A stretch of 64,000 nt of DNA from Paracoccus sp. IB05 (GTDB lineage Bacteria > Pseudomonadota > Alphaproteobacteria > Rhodobacterales > Rhodobacteraceae): assembly GCF_016405985.1 (NCBI RefSeq), contig NZ_JAEFCF010000008.1:62001-126000 (forward strand). Direction: 5' to 3'. This document shows positions 52,229 through 61,500 of the stretch, one piece after another (within the stretch, counting starts at the first letter, position 1; the number at the start of each line of letters is the position of its first letter). The notes under the pieces are model-generated. The model saw only the letters and a program-made list of their open reading frames with translations, was not told the DNA's origin and searched no databases. The position numbers and the translations under genes were made by a program.

Positions 52229-53656
52229 TTACTCCGCCAAGACCCAGGTGTCCTTGACGCCGCCGCCTTGCGACGAGTTCACCACGAGGCTGCCCTCGCG
52301 CAAAGCCACCCGCGTCAGCCCGCCCTTCACCAGTTCAATCCGCTCGCCCACAAGGCAATAGGGGCGCAGATCGACATGGCGCGGCGCCACGCCCTCATCG
52401 ACAAAGGTCGGCACCGTCGACAGCGCCAGCGTCGGCTGCGCGATGTAATTCGAGGGATTGGCCAGCAGTTGCGCGCGGAACGCCTCGACCTCGGCCTTGC
52501 TGGCCGTTGGTCCAACCAGCATCCCATAGCCGCCCGAGCCATGGACCTCTTTCACGACCAGCTCGGAAAGGTTGTCGAGCACATATTTCAGATCGTCGCG
52601 CTCCGCGCATTTCCAGGTGGGAACATTGTTCAGGATCGGCTCTTCTCCGAGGTAAAAGCGGATCATTTCAGGCACATAGGTGTAGATCGCCTTGTCATCG
52701 GCCACCCCTGCCCCAGGCGCCGAACAGATCGACACCCCGCCCGAGCGATAGACATCCATCAGCCCCGGCACGCCCAGCATCGAATCCGGGCGGAAACACA
52801 GCGGATCGAGAAAGGCGTCATCGATCCGGCGATAGATCACATCGACGCGTTTCGGGCCTTCTGTGGTGCGGGCATAGACGAATTCGCCATCGACAAAGAG
52901 ATCCTGACCCTCGACCAGCTCGACCCCCATCAGATCGGCAAGGAAGGAATGTTCATAATAGGCCGAATTGAAATGGCCCGGCGTCAGGATCACCACCTTG
53001 GGGTCACCCTGACATTTCGCAGGCGCCACCGAGGCCAGCGTCCGGCGCAGGATTTCCGCATAGGAATCAATCGGCTGGATACGATTCTCGCGAAAAAGAC
53101 CCGGGAACATCCGCATCATGATCTCGCGGTTTTCCAGCATGTAAGACACGCCTGACGGCGTCCGGCAATTGTCTTCCAGCACGAAAAACTCTTCCGGCCC
53201 GGTGCGCACCAGATCGATGCCGACGATATGGGAATAGACGCCTTTCGGCGGCACAAAGCCCACAGCGGCCTTCTCATAGGCGGCATTCTGATAGACGAGG
53301 TTTGCCGGAACCCGGCCTGCCCGGATGATCTCGCCCCGCCCGTAAACATCGACGAGGAACATGTTCAGCGCTTTGGCGCGTTGTTTCACGCCGCGATCCA
53401 GCCTGGCCCATTCGGCGCCGGAAAACACGCGCGGGAACATGTCAAAAGGGATCAGCCGGTCCGGGTCGCCGCCCTCACCATAGACCGCGAAAGTGATGCC
53501 GATGCGGCGAAACAGCGCCTCCGCCTCTGCCTGTTTCAGGCTCCGGAGTTCTTTCGGCATGGTTGCCAGCCACTCTTCGAGCCTCGCATAGGGGGCGCGG
53601 GTGCCCCCTCCAGACCTGTCGCCGGATCCGTTCATCTCGTCGAAGAATACGCCCAT
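52229..53656 (-). CDS. Circularly permuted type 2 ATP-grasp protein
   Basis: A 475-residue ATP-grasp ligase of the permuted type. GIDLVRTGPEEFFVLEDNCRTPSG near residue 150, VDVIYRRIDDAFLDPL, ELVVKEVHGSGGYGML and the C-terminal NSSQGGGVKDTWVL are characteristic. It is expected to form amide bonds using ATP. The ATG at 53656 has GGAG 7 bases upstream; the frame is open for 1000 more codons upstream, but that is antisense to the oligopeptidase gene. It is the first gene of the four-gene Anbu operon. Confidence 0.88.
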   Translation of the reverse strand: MGVFFDEMNGSGDRSGGGTRAPYARLEEWLATMPKELRSLKQAEAEALFRRIGITFAVYGEGGDPDRLIPFDMFPRVFSGAEWARLDRGVKQRAKALNMFLVDVYGRGEIIRAGRVPANLVYQNAAYEKAAVGFVPPKGVYSHIVGIDLVRTGPEEFFVLEDNCRTPSGVSYMLENREIMMRMFPGLFRENRIQPIDSYAEILRRTLASVAPAKCQGDPKVVILTPGHFNSAYYEHSFLADLMGVELVEGQDLFVDGEFVYARTTEGPKRVDVIYRRIDDAFLDPLCFRPDSMLGVPGLMDVYRSGGVSICSAPGAGVADDKAIYTYVPEMIRFYLGEEPILNNVPTWKCAERDDLKYVLDNLSELVVKEVHGSGGYGMLVGPTASKAEVEAFRAQLLANPSNYIAQPTLALSTVPTFVDEGVAPRHVDLRPYCLVGERIELVKGGLTRVALREGSLVVNSSQGGGVKDTWVLAE

Positions 53657-54202
53657 ATCTGGCTCCACTCGCTTAATGGCCCTTTCAGTCAAGCGCGCCG
53701 TTTCCGCATCGTAAAGGCCTGACCGGGTCAAAACTGCACGAATGACTGACTGCAACAGATGCAACCGCCCAAAAAAAGGGCACTGCCATCGCAAACGCCC
53801 CAGCCCACCCGCGGTTCCCGTCAATCCTGCCCCTGATCGAGGCAGACATGCGTCACGGTGGCAACAAAGGTGATCAGGAGCCAGGCAAGAATCCCGGCAC
53901 CAGGTCCAAAGGCCCGGACCAGCAGGATATCCATAAGGCCGGCAGCAAGGCAGGTTGCTTTCCAGGTCACTGCGAAGACGCCGCACCTGCCCCTGTCGCG
54001 CGGCGGAGGAGCTCCAGGCCGGCTGAACTCCCCAATCGCAATAGAATTCCTGCAATCCCCAGATCAGCAAGTTTCGCCCTTCCCCCCCCGCTTCAGCCAG
54101 CCGGACAGGCGCCAGATCGACCCTTGCCCTTGCAGCCCGCCCCCCCTCGCGCCTAGATGGAAGGCAAGGCCCCGCCGGGGCAAAACAGCACAGGTAGTTC
54201 CG
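53657..54202. other. Divergent intergenic region before pepF
   Basis: This 546-bp region separates the divergent Anbu operon and oligoendopeptidase gene and should hold both promoters. Open frames cover it on both strands but lack ribosome sites and recognisable motifs. A small GCCC-AAAAAAA-GGGC hairpin is near 53767-53781. No RNA gene was recognised. Confidence 0.45.
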
Positions 54203-56068
54203 ATGATCCGCAGCCTTCCGACCCGCAGCCTTCAGACCGGCAGCCTCTTCCGCCCTGTATTCGATGCAAATTCCGGTGCCACTGGGTCTGGCAAGGGCTT
54301 TGGTGATCTGCCGGAATGGGATCTGACCGATCTCTACCCTGCGCCGGACGCGCCGGAATTTGACCGCGATATGGAATGGCTGACCAAAGCCTGCGCCGAT
54401 TTTGCGACGGGCTATGAGGGCAAGCTCGCCTCGCTTGATGCGGCGGCGCTTTTGCAATGCGTGCGCGAATACGAGGCGATTGACGTCACTGCCGGGCGGC
54501 TGATGTCCTATGCGGGGCTGCGCTACTACCAGAACACCATGGATTCCGAACGCGCCAAATTCATGTCCGACGCCCAGGACGCGGTGACTGTGGCAACCAC
54601 GGCACTGGTGTTCTTCAGCCTTGAATTCAACCGGCTGGAAGATGCGCATCTTGGCGCCCTGCTGGCCGCAAATGCCGATCTCGCCCGCTACAAGCCGGTC
54701 TTTGAGCGGATGCGTGCGATGCGCCCGCATCAGCTTTCCGATGAGATGGAGAAATTCCTCCATGACCAGTCGGTGGTCGGCGCCTCGGCCTGGAACAAGC
54801 TCTTTGACGAGACCACTGCCGGGCTGATGTTCACGGTTGCGGGCGAAGAGGAAGAGCTGAATCTCGAGGCGACGCTGAACCTTCTGACCGATACCGACCG
54901 CGTGAAACGCGAGGCGGCGGCGCGGGCGCTGGCAGAGGTCTTTGACAAAAACGTCAAGCTTTTTGCCCGCATCACCAACACGCTCGCGAAGGAAAAGGAA
55001 ATCGAGGATCGCTGGCGCAAGATGCCGACGCCGCAGACCGGGCGGCACCTGTCGAACCATGTCGAACCCGAAGTGGTCGAGGCGCTGCGGAACGCCGTTG
55101 TCGCCGCCTATCCAAAGCTTTCGCACCGCTATTATGCGCTGAAGGCGAAATGGATGGGGCTCGACCGGCTTGAGGTCTGGGACCGCAATGCGCCGCTGCC
55201 GGTCGAGGCCCCGAAGACCATCGACTGGGCGACGGCCGAGCGTCAGGTGACCGAGGCCTATGGTGCCTTTGACCCGCGCATGGCCGATCTGGCAAAACCG
55301 TTCTTCACCAAAGGCTGGATTGATGCCGGGGTGAAGCCCGGCAAGGCGCCCGGGGCATTTGCCCATCCGACGGTGACCACCGTCCATCCTTATGTGATGC
55401 TGAATTATCTGGGCAAACCGCGCGATGTGATGACGCTGGCGCATGAGCTGGGGCATGGCGTCCACCAGGTGCTGGCGGCGGGCCAGGGGGAACTTCTGTC
55501 CTCGACCCCGCTGACGCTGGCGGAAACGGCATCGGTCTTCGGCGAGATGCTGACCTTCCGCAAGCTTCTCGATGAGGCCAAAACCCCGGCCGAGCGCAAG
55601 GTGCTGCTGGCGGGCAAAGTCGAAGACATGATCAACACGGTCGTGCGCCAGATCGCCTTCTACGATTTCGAATGCAAACTGCATGCCGCCCGCCAGGAAG
55701 GCGAGCTGACGCCGGACGATATCAACGCGCTCTGGATGTCGGTCCAGGCCGAGAGCCTTGGTCCGGTGTTTGACTTCATGGATGGTTATCAGACCTTCTG
55801 GGCCTATATCCCGCATTTCATCCACTCGCCCTTCTATGTCTACGCCTATGCCTTTGGCGACGGCCTCGTGAACGCGCTTTATGCCGTTTACGCCGACGGG
55901 TTGCCGGGTTTCCAGGACAAGTATTTCGACATGCTGAAAGCGGGTGGCTCGAAACATCACAAAGAGCTGCTGGCGCCCTTCGGCCTTGATGCCTCGGACC
56001 CGAAATTCTGGGATAAGGGCCTTTCGATGATCGCAGGCTTCATCGACGAGCTGGAAGCGATGGAGTGA
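54203..56068 (+). CDS. pepF: M3 family oligoendopeptidase (PepF-like)
   Basis: A 621-residue zinc metallopeptidase that cleaves short peptides in the cytoplasm. The metal-binding HELGH is at residues 414-418 (LAHELGHGVHQ), with the third ligand Glu in TLAETASVFGEM. The N-terminal WDLTDLYPAPDAPEF is typical of oligoendopeptidase F. The ATG at 54203 gives a normal N-terminus; the frame extends upstream over unlikely Pro/Arg-rich sequence. It has its own terminator. Confidence 0.92.
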   Translation: MIRSLPTRSLQTGSLFRPVFDANSGATGSGKGFGDLPEWDLTDLYPAPDAPEFDRDMEWLTKACADFATGYEGKLASLDAAALLQCVREYEAIDVTAGRLMSYAGLRYYQNTMDSERAKFMSDAQDAVTVATTALVFFSLEFNRLEDAHLGALLAANADLARYKPVFERMRAMRPHQLSDEMEKFLHDQSVVGASAWNKLFDETTAGLMFTVAGEEEELNLEATLNLLTDTDRVKREAAARALAEVFDKNVKLFARITNTLAKEKEIEDRWRKMPTPQTGRHLSNHVEPEVVEALRNAVVAAYPKLSHRYYALKAKWMGLDRLEVWDRNAPLPVEAPKTIDWATAERQVTEAYGAFDPRMADLAKPFFTKGWIDAGVKPGKAPGAFAHPTVTTVHPYVMLNYLGKPRDVMTLAHELGHGVHQVLAAGQGELLSSTPLTLAETASVFGEMLTFRKLLDEAKTPAERKVLLAGKVEDMINTVVRQIAFYDFECKLHAARQEGELTPDDINALWMSVQAESLGPVFDFMDGYQTFWAYIPHFIHSPFYVYAYAFGDGLVNALYAVYADGLPGFQDKYFDMLKAGGSKHHKELLAPFGLDASDPKFWDKGLSMIAGFIDELEAME

Positions 56069-56070
56069 TA

Positions 56071-56105
56071 AAAAGCCCCCGGACCGCAAGGCTCCGGGGG
56101 GTTTC
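56071..56105 (+). terminator. Intrinsic terminator after pepF
   Basis: CCCCCGGA (56076-56083) and TCCGGGGG (56093-56100) form an 8-bp stem preceded by AAAA and followed by GTTTC. It starts 2 bp after the stop codon. The poly-A on the 5' side could let it act on both strands. Confidence 0.8.
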
Positions 56106-56233
56106 AAATCAAAAGCCTGGTCACCACCGGCTGCGGTGCAGCCAGTGGTGATCGGCGGGTTTCCCCGCCGCCCGGAACTCTGCCCGGAACCCTGCCCGGC
56201 GCGCTGCGTTATGCGTGGAGGGAGGAACATCCA

Positions 56234-56713
56234 ATGTCGATTGCAAAAAACACCATCTGCCTGTGGTTCGACAAAGACGCAGAGGCTGCGGCAAATTTCT
56301 ATGCCTCGGTCTTCCCCGACAGCCGGGTCGAGGCTGTTCACCACGCGCCCGCTGATTACCCTTCGGGGAAAAAGGGCGATGTGCTGACGGTTCAGTTCAC
56401 CGTGGCCGGGATCCCCTGTATCGGGCTGAATGGCGGACCGGTTTTCCGCCAGGACGAGGCGTTCTCGTTCCAGATCGCGACCGAGGATCAGGAAGAGACC
56501 GACCGGTACTGGACGGCGATTGTCGGCAATGGCGGCCAGGAAAGCGAATGCGGCTGGTGCAAGGATCGCTGGGGCCTGTCCTGGCAAATCACACCGCGCA
56601 CCCTGACCGAGGCGATGGCCGCAGGTGGCGACGAAGCCGCGCGCGCCTTTACCGCGATGATGACCATGCAAAAAATCGATGTCGCGAAGATTGACGCCGC
56701 CCGCAGGGGCTGA
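56234..56713 (+). CDS. VOC family protein (PhnB/3-demethylubiquinone methyltransferase-like)
   Basis: A 159-residue vicinal-oxygen-chelate fold protein. NTICLWFDKDAEAAANFYASVFPDS is the beta-alpha start of the PhnB-like subgroup, and GWCKDRWGLSWQITP is its conserved end block. Members are often mislabelled as 3-demethylubiquinone methyltransferases; no SAM-binding motif is present. A GGAGGG stretch precedes the ATG at 56234. It is convergent with pssA. The substrate is unknown. Confidence 0.87.
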   Translation: MSIAKNTICLWFDKDAEAAANFYASVFPDSRVEAVHHAPADYPSGKKGDVLTVQFTVAGIPCIGLNGGPVFRQDEAFSFQIATEDQEETDRYWTAIVGNGGQESECGWCKDRWGLSWQITPRTLTEAMAAGGDEAARAFTAMMTMQKIDVAKIDAARRG

Positions 56714-56775
56714 TCCGTCGCGATTGATCACTATGGGCTGCTCAGATGGGGTCGGCTGGGGGGCGACGGGCGCCC

Positions 56776-57585
56776 TCAGCCCTCGCGATGCCGCAGATGG
56801 CGCAGCGCATGCCAGGCCAGGGATGTGGCATAGCCCACCGAGAACAACAGCAGCGTCACCCAGGGGTAGGTGATCACCAGGGCGACCGCCGCCACTGCGG
56901 CCACCAGCGCATAGGGCGCGGCCGATGCCGGGATACGCACCCGTTTCAGGCTTGGTGTCGGCAGACGCGAGATCATCAGCGCGCCGACCGCCACCATCCA
57001 GAAGGTGATCACCGCCTCATGCAGCCGGTAGCCGGTCACATGCGCGAGATAGATCGGGGTCAGTGCGAGCATGGCGCCTGCCGGTGACGGCACCCCGATG
57101 AAACCGGTCTTTTCCGTCGGCACCTCTTCGCGATTGCCGACATTGAACCGCGCAAGGCGCAGCATACAGCAGACCGCATAGATCAGCACCGCGATCCAGC
57201 CCATCGAGGCCTCGGCCCGCAGGCCCCAGATCCACAGCACCATCGCCGGCACCACACCGAAATTCACGAAATCACACAGGCTGTCGAGTTCGGCGCCGAT
57301 CGCGCTCTCGGATCGCAGCATCCGCGCCAGCCGCCCGTCCAGCCCGTCCAGAAACGCCGCCAGCGCGATCAGCAGCACCGCGATATTGACATTGCCGGTG
57401 ATCGCAAAGCGGATCGCGGTCAGACCGGCACAAAGCCCGAGGATCGAGACGAGGTTCGGCAAAAGCCGCAGCAGAAGAAGGCCGCGCTCGCCCCTGACAT
57501 CCCGACGGCCTTCCGGGCCGCCTTCCGCGTCACTGCCCGCATCGGGCGCAGCCGGGGGCCGCATCTCGTCGTCAGACCCGCCCAT
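56776..57585 (-). CDS. pssA: CDP-diacylglycerol-serine O-phosphatidyltransferase
   Basis: A 269-residue inner-membrane enzyme that makes phosphatidylserine. The CDP-alcohol phosphatidyltransferase signature is complete: Asp80-Gly-x2-Gly-x-Leu-Ala-Arg followed by the spaced Gly and Asp residues (FLDGLDGRLARML ... GAELDSLCD). About seven hydrophobic segments follow a charged N-terminal tail of ~35 residues. It starts at the base next to the psd stop codon, so the two form the phosphatidylethanolamine pair. Confidence 0.93.
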   Translation of the reverse strand: MGGSDDEMRPPAAPDAGSDAEGGPEGRRDVRGERGLLLLRLLPNLVSILGLCAGLTAIRFAITGNVNIAVLLIALAAFLDGLDGRLARMLRSESAIGAELDSLCDFVNFGVVPAMVLWIWGLRAEASMGWIAVLIYAVCCMLRLARFNVGNREEVPTEKTGFIGVPSPAGAMLALTPIYLAHVTGYRLHEAVITFWMVAVGALMISRLPTPSLKRVRIPASAAPYALVAAVAAVALVITYPWVTLLLFSVGYATSLAWHALRHLRHREG

Positions 57586-58278
57586 TCATTCGATCCGGGC
57601 ATGGCGCGCGGGCGCCTCGGTTCCGATCAGCGCGATCACGGTCTCGCCGGCCACTGCGGTCTGGCCAAGCGCCACCTGCGGCTCCACCCCCTCGGGCAGA
57701 TAGATATCAAGGCGCGAGCCGAAACGGATCAGGCCGAAGCGCTCGCCGGTGCGCAGGCTGTCGCCCGGCTTCGTCCAGCAGACGATGCGCCGCGCCACAA
57801 GACCCGCGATCTGCACCACGGCGATATGGCGGCCATCCTCAAGCTGGATCGCCAGCGCATTGCGCTCATTATCCACCGAGGCCTTGTCGAGCGAGGCGTT
57901 GAAGAATTTGCCCGGCCGGTAAGCGACCGCCGTGACCTTGCCCGATATCGGCGCGCGGTTCACATGGCAGTTGAAGACCGACATGAAGACCGAAACCCGG
58001 GTCAGGGGATCATTCCCAAGCCCCAGTTCGACCGGCGGCACCGCCGGGGTGATCATTGAAACCACACCATCGGCAGGGCTGACGAGGAGGCCCTTATTCT
58101 CGGGCACCGCACGTTTCGGATCGCGAAAGAAGTAGTAGCACCAGACCGTCAGCCCGACGCCGATCCAGCCCAGCGGTTCCCAGATGAAGAAGAGGACCAA
58201 AGTGATCAGCGCGAAGATCGCGACGAAGGGGATCCCCTCACGGTGCATCGGCTTGACGAAAGTGTCGATCATGCGCAT
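57586..58278 (-). CDS. psd: Phosphatidylserine decarboxylase
   Basis: A 230-residue proenzyme of the short Psd type. Self-cleavage is expected between Gly187 and Ser188 in RFGSRLD, giving the pyruvoyl group on the new N-terminal Ser. SPADGVV near residue 67 and [13 protein letters not shown] near residue 98 are conserved. The ATG at 58278 has a GAGGA site; upstream in-frame codons to 58341 lack one. It converts phosphatidylserine made by PssA to phosphatidylethanolamine at the membrane. Confidence 0.93.
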   Translation of the reverse strand: MRMIDTFVKPMHREGIPFVAIFALITLVLFFIWEPLGWIGVGLTVWCYYFFRDPKRAVPENKGLLVSPADGVVSMITPAVPPVELGLGNDPLTRVSVFMSVFNCHVNRAPISGKVTAVAYRPGKFFNASLDKASVDNERNALAIQLEDGRHIAVVQIAGLVARRIVCWTKPGDSLRTGERFGLIRFGSRLDIYLPEGVEPQVALGQTAVAGETVIALIGTEAPARHARIE

Positions 58279-58386
58279 GGGGCTGTCCTCTTGCCGGGTA
58301 TCTTTCTTGTCTCTACCCGCTCCGGGTGCAGGCGGCAACACAGGCGCGAAGCGCGGGCGCCATCCTGGCGGCGATTACAGCCGGTT

Positions 58387-59247
58387 TCACGGCTCTGTGA
58401 CCAGCGCGTCCTCCCCGGGCCAGTCGATCGCGCGGCGGTAGAGATGCCAGCTTGCATGGCCAAGAAGCGGCAGCACGATGAAAAGCCCCAGAAACCCCGG
58501 CAGCATCGCGAGAAACAAGAAAAGCGCGATAGCCCCGCCCCAGCCCAGCATGAGGACCGGGTTTTCGCGCACCAGGGCAAGGCTGGCCAGCATGGCGGTG
58601 ACATAGTCGATATCGCGGTCAAGCAGCATCGGCAGGCTCACCACCGTCAGCGCGAAAAGCAGCGCCGCAATCGCCGCCCCGGTCAGCGTGCCGAAAACCA
58701 GCAGCGCGATCCCCGGCGGGGTGGCGAAAACCGCCAGGGATTGCGAGACATTGGTCATCGTCACATTGCCCATGAACAGGGCAAAACTCATATGGGCGAA
58801 AAAGTTCCAGAACAGGAAATAGCAGACGATCATCGCCGCCATTGACGGGATCTGCCCGTCCTTTTGCGCGAAGATCACGCCAAGGATCGCCCTGACCTCC
58901 AATGCGCGGCCCGCACTTAGGCGCCGGCTGACCTCGTAAAGCCCGCAGGCGATGAAGGGGCCAAGGATCGGAAAGCCCGCAGCCGCCGGCAGGGTCCACC
59001 AGAATTGCCCCTGGGTGGTCAGCGCCCAGACCACCAGCCAGCCGCCAAGCACATAGATCAGTGCGAAGAACAGACCCCAGCCCGGCGCGCGGCGAAAATC
59101 CTGCCAGCCCATTTTCAGCGCATAGCGCAGGTCGCCCGGATCAAGCCGCAGGACCTCAGGCCTCGCGCCCGGCAACCTGTCCCCTGGCAGGTTTGATCCC
59201 TGCCGCTTTGCCCCCGCCGGCGCTTCGGTCTCGCTCATCGCTGTCAT
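58387..59247 (-). CDS. DUF2189 family integral membrane protein
   Basis: A 286-residue protein with about six membrane segments. The N-terminal ~45 residues are hydrophilic; LKMGWQDFRRAPGWGLFFALIYVLGG is the start of the DUF2189 domain. WHLYRRAIDW near the C-terminus is also typical. It lies 108 bp upstream of psd on the same strand and may be cotranscribed. The ATG at 59247 follows GGAGGAC. The function is unknown; similarity to cytochrome c oxidase assembly or transport proteins cannot be supported from the sequence. Confidence 0.85.
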   Translation of the reverse strand: MTAMSETEAPAGAKRQGSNLPGDRLPGARPEVLRLDPGDLRYALKMGWQDFRRAPGWGLFFALIYVLGGWLVVWALTTQGQFWWTLPAAAGFPILGPFIACGLYEVSRRLSAGRALEVRAILGVIFAQKDGQIPSMAAMIVCYFLFWNFFAHMSFALFMGNVTMTNVSQSLAVFATPPGIALLVFGTLTGAAIAALLFALTVVSLPMLLDRDIDYVTAMLASLALVRENPVLMLGWGGAIALFLFLAMLPGFLGLFIVLPLLGHASWHLYRRAIDWPGEDALVTEP

Positions 59248-59843
59248 TCCGTCCTCCCACTTGCCCTGGCAAGGCTAAGGCGCGGGTCGGGCTTTCTCAA
59301 AGTTGTAACTTTCCCGATGGATTTCTCCGGGCCTGCTGTCGGCCCGGAGATCAGGAAGCAGCATGCGGATCTGCAATGGTCACAGGGGGTATCCCGCCAG
59401 CTGGGCCCTGATGCGCTTTTCGTGGCGCAACTGCCGGGTGGTGCCAGGGCCCTCGCAGTCCCGCGCGATTCACCCGACGCGAGTGGCAACCCGGGATATC
59501 CTCGCCCCCCCCCAGGCCGCCAGACAGCTGATATGCGGGTCCTGGGAGATCTGCGCCCTGTAGTGAGGCAACATCTGTCGCCGCGCCCCCTGGCACATCA
59601 CCGGCCCAGGCCACACGCGCGGTCGCATCGAGGCCTTGCCGCATGCCCGGGCGGCAGCAGCAGGGGCTGGCCCGATCTCAGGCCCGGCAGACCCGCGCCG
59701 GTCCTGCGGCGCGCAACCGCTGCCTCAGGGCCGCCCCCCCTGCGCGTCGCCGCCAGGTCCGGCTTCGGCAATTGACCCCGCCGCCCCCAATGGATAGGGA
59801 AATGCCCAGGTTAAAGCAGCCAGGCGCGAAGAGGGCTTTCAGC
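59248..59843. other. Divergent intergenic region upstream of glyQ, with an orphan hairpin
   Basis: This 596-bp region lies between the DUF2189 gene and glyQ. A perfect 10-bp inverted repeat, TCTCCGGGCC / GGCCCGGAGA with a 7-nt loop, is at 59324-59350; it is not near the end of any gene. Otherwise the region is GC-rich with a run of nine C near 59505 and no credible ORF. A glyQ promoter candidate lies near its end. Confidence 0.5.
59772..59800 (+). promoter_or_regulatory. Candidate glyQ promoter
   Basis: TTGACC (59772-59777), a 17-bp spacer and TAGGGA (59795-59800). The gene starts 44 bp after the -10. The -35 is good and the -10 poor. Confidence 0.4.
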
Positions 59844-60803
59844 ATGTCACAAGACAGCACCAATCCGGGAAGCACCGTTCCGAAGAGCTTCCAGGAGATC
59901 ATCCTGCGGCTTCAGAATTACTGGGCCGACAAGGGCTGTGCCGTGCTGCAACCCTATGACATGGAAGTCGGCGCCGGCACTTTCCACCCGGCGACAACGC
60001 TGCGCAGCCTTGGCAGCAAACCCTGGGCCGCCGCTTATGTGCAACCCTCGCGCCGCCCGACCGATGGCCGCTACGGCGAGAACCCGAACCGGCTCCAGCA
60101 TTACTACCAGTATCAGGTCATCATCAAACCCTCGCCGCCGAATCTGCAGGAGCTGTATCTTGGCAGCCTGCGCGCGATCGGCATCGACCTTGGCCTGCAT
60201 GATATCCGCTTTGTCGAGGACGACTGGGAAAGCCCGACGCTCGGCGCCTGGGGTCTTGGCTGGGAGGTCTGGTGCGACGGGATGGAAGTCAGCCAGTTCA
60301 CCTATTTCCAGCAGGTCGGCGGCCATGACTGCAAGCCGGTCTCGGGCGAGCTGACCTATGGGCTGGAACGCCTTGCTATGTATGTGATGAATGTCAGCCA
60401 CGTCATGGATATGCCGTTCAACAACCCCGATGCGCCGATCCCGCTGACCTATGGCGATATCTTCCGCCAGACCGAGGAAGAATATTCGCGTCACAATTTC
60501 GACGGCGCCACCACCGAGATGCTGTTTCGCCATTTCGAGGATGCCGAGGCGGAATGCCAGCGCCTGCTGGATTTCCCGCCGGCGGACCCGAAAACCGGCA
60601 AGACCATCATCATGGCGCATCCGGCCTATGATCAGACCATCAAGGCCTCGCATCTCTTCAACCTGCTCGACGCGCGCGGCGTGATCTCGGTCACCGAGCG
60701 CCAGGCCTATATCGGCCGTGTCCGGGCGCTGGCGAAGAAATGCGCCGATGCCTTCCGTCAGACCGAAGCGGGCCGCGATGCGGCAGAGGCTGTCCCGGCC
60801 TGA
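59844..60803 (+). CDS. glyQ: Glycine-tRNA ligase alpha subunit
   Basis: A 319-residue catalytic subunit of the bacterial (alpha-beta)2 glycyl-tRNA synthetase, which makes glycyl-tRNA in the cytoplasm. [19 protein letters not shown] near the N-terminus, [12 protein letters not shown] and [19 protein letters not shown] (class II motif 2 region) are typical. The ATG at 59844 has an AGAGGG site; the frame is open 67 codons upstream in Pro/Arg-rich sequence of no known family. The beta subunit gene follows after one small gene. Confidence 0.95.
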   Translation: MSQDSTNPGSTVPKSFQEIILRLQNYWADKGCAVLQPYDMEVGAGTFHPATTLRSLGSKPWAAAYVQPSRRPTDGRYGENPNRLQHYYQYQVIIKPSPPNLQELYLGSLRAIGIDLGLHDIRFVEDDWESPTLGAWGLGWEVWCDGMEVSQFTYFQQVGGHDCKPVSGELTYGLERLAMYVMNVSHVMDMPFNNPDAPIPLTYGDIFRQTEEEYSRHNFDGATTEMLFRHFEDAEAECQRLLDFPPADPKTGKTIIMAHPAYDQTIKASHLFNLLDARGVISVTERQAYIGRVRALAKKCADAFRQTEAGRDAAEAVPA

Positions 60804-60848
60804 CCGGAACTCAGCGGCAGAGCTGCGCGCGGACACAGGAGATACAGA

Positions 60849-61334
60849 GTGAATGCTGGCAAAATCGCAGCCGGAGGGCTTCTGGTGACAGGTCTTGTTG
60901 CAGGTGCCCTGATGTATTGGCTTCAGGTCTATGCCTTTTATGAGCCGGTCACCTTCGGGCCAGGCCAGACGGAAATCCGTTTGACGCCGCTTGGCTCGGC
61001 GCAGCCGGAGGCCATCGTTGCCGATCATGTCGAGGGGATCGACGCGGACAGCTCGCCTTTGAGGTTCCGCGCCTGTTTCACCACGCCGCTGTCGCAATCG
61101 ATGCTGACCGAGACCTATCAGATCTACCCGAACCCCGAACCGCTGAACGGCCCGGGCTGGTTCTCCTGCTACAAAGCCGATGAGATCGGCCATGCGCTGC
61201 AGACCGGTGAGGCGCTGGCTTTTCTTTCTGAGCCCGGCATTCATCCCGGCGTCGACCGCGTGATCGCGGTCTTCCCCGATGGCCGCGCCTATGCCTGGCA
61301 TCAGCTGCAACCGGAAACCGCCGAAGGCCCCTGA
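60849..61334 (+). CDS. DUF6446-like membrane-anchored protein between glyQ and glyS
   Basis: A 161-residue protein. One N-terminal membrane segment (about residues 6-26, GGLLVTGLVAGALMYWLQVY) anchors a ~135-residue domain that is probably periplasmic, containing RFRACFTTP and GWFSCYKADEIGHAL with two Cys. I recall this as DUF6446, seen between glyQ and glyS in Rhodobacteraceae. The GTG at 60849 is the start, with AGGAG 7 bases upstream. The link to glycyl-tRNA synthetase is positional only. Confidence 0.75.
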   Translation: MNAGKIAAGGLLVTGLVAGALMYWLQVYAFYEPVTFGPGQTEIRLTPLGSAQPEAIVADHVEGIDADSSPLRFRACFTTPLSQSMLTETYQIYPNPEPLNGPGWFSCYKADEIGHALQTGEALAFLSEPGIHPGVDRVIAVFPDGRAYAWHQLQPETAEGP

Positions 61335-61500
61335 TCAAAGCCGGAATTAAGCCCCCTGCCCGCCCTCGGCCCGCGCTGCATTCGGGCCTCCCGGGAGCCC
61401 CCGGGCGGGTTGCCAAACTACAGCGCGACCACGCTGCCTCTGTTGTGATCTGCCGCAAGACTGGTTAGGGACTGCGGCACTGACAAAATACGGTGCCGCC

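Noticed and set aside
53657-56731. Minus-strand open frame extending the ATP-grasp gene to 1500 codons
   Set aside because: It is antisense to pepF and the VOC gene. The translated extension has no recognisable domain, and a proper ATG with GGAG exists at 53656. High GC content leaves few stop codons in opposing frames.
59317-59775. 152-codon open frame in the glyQ upstream gap
   Set aside because: No ribosome site, Pro/Arg-rich biased composition and no recognisable motif; probably noncoding GC-rich DNA.
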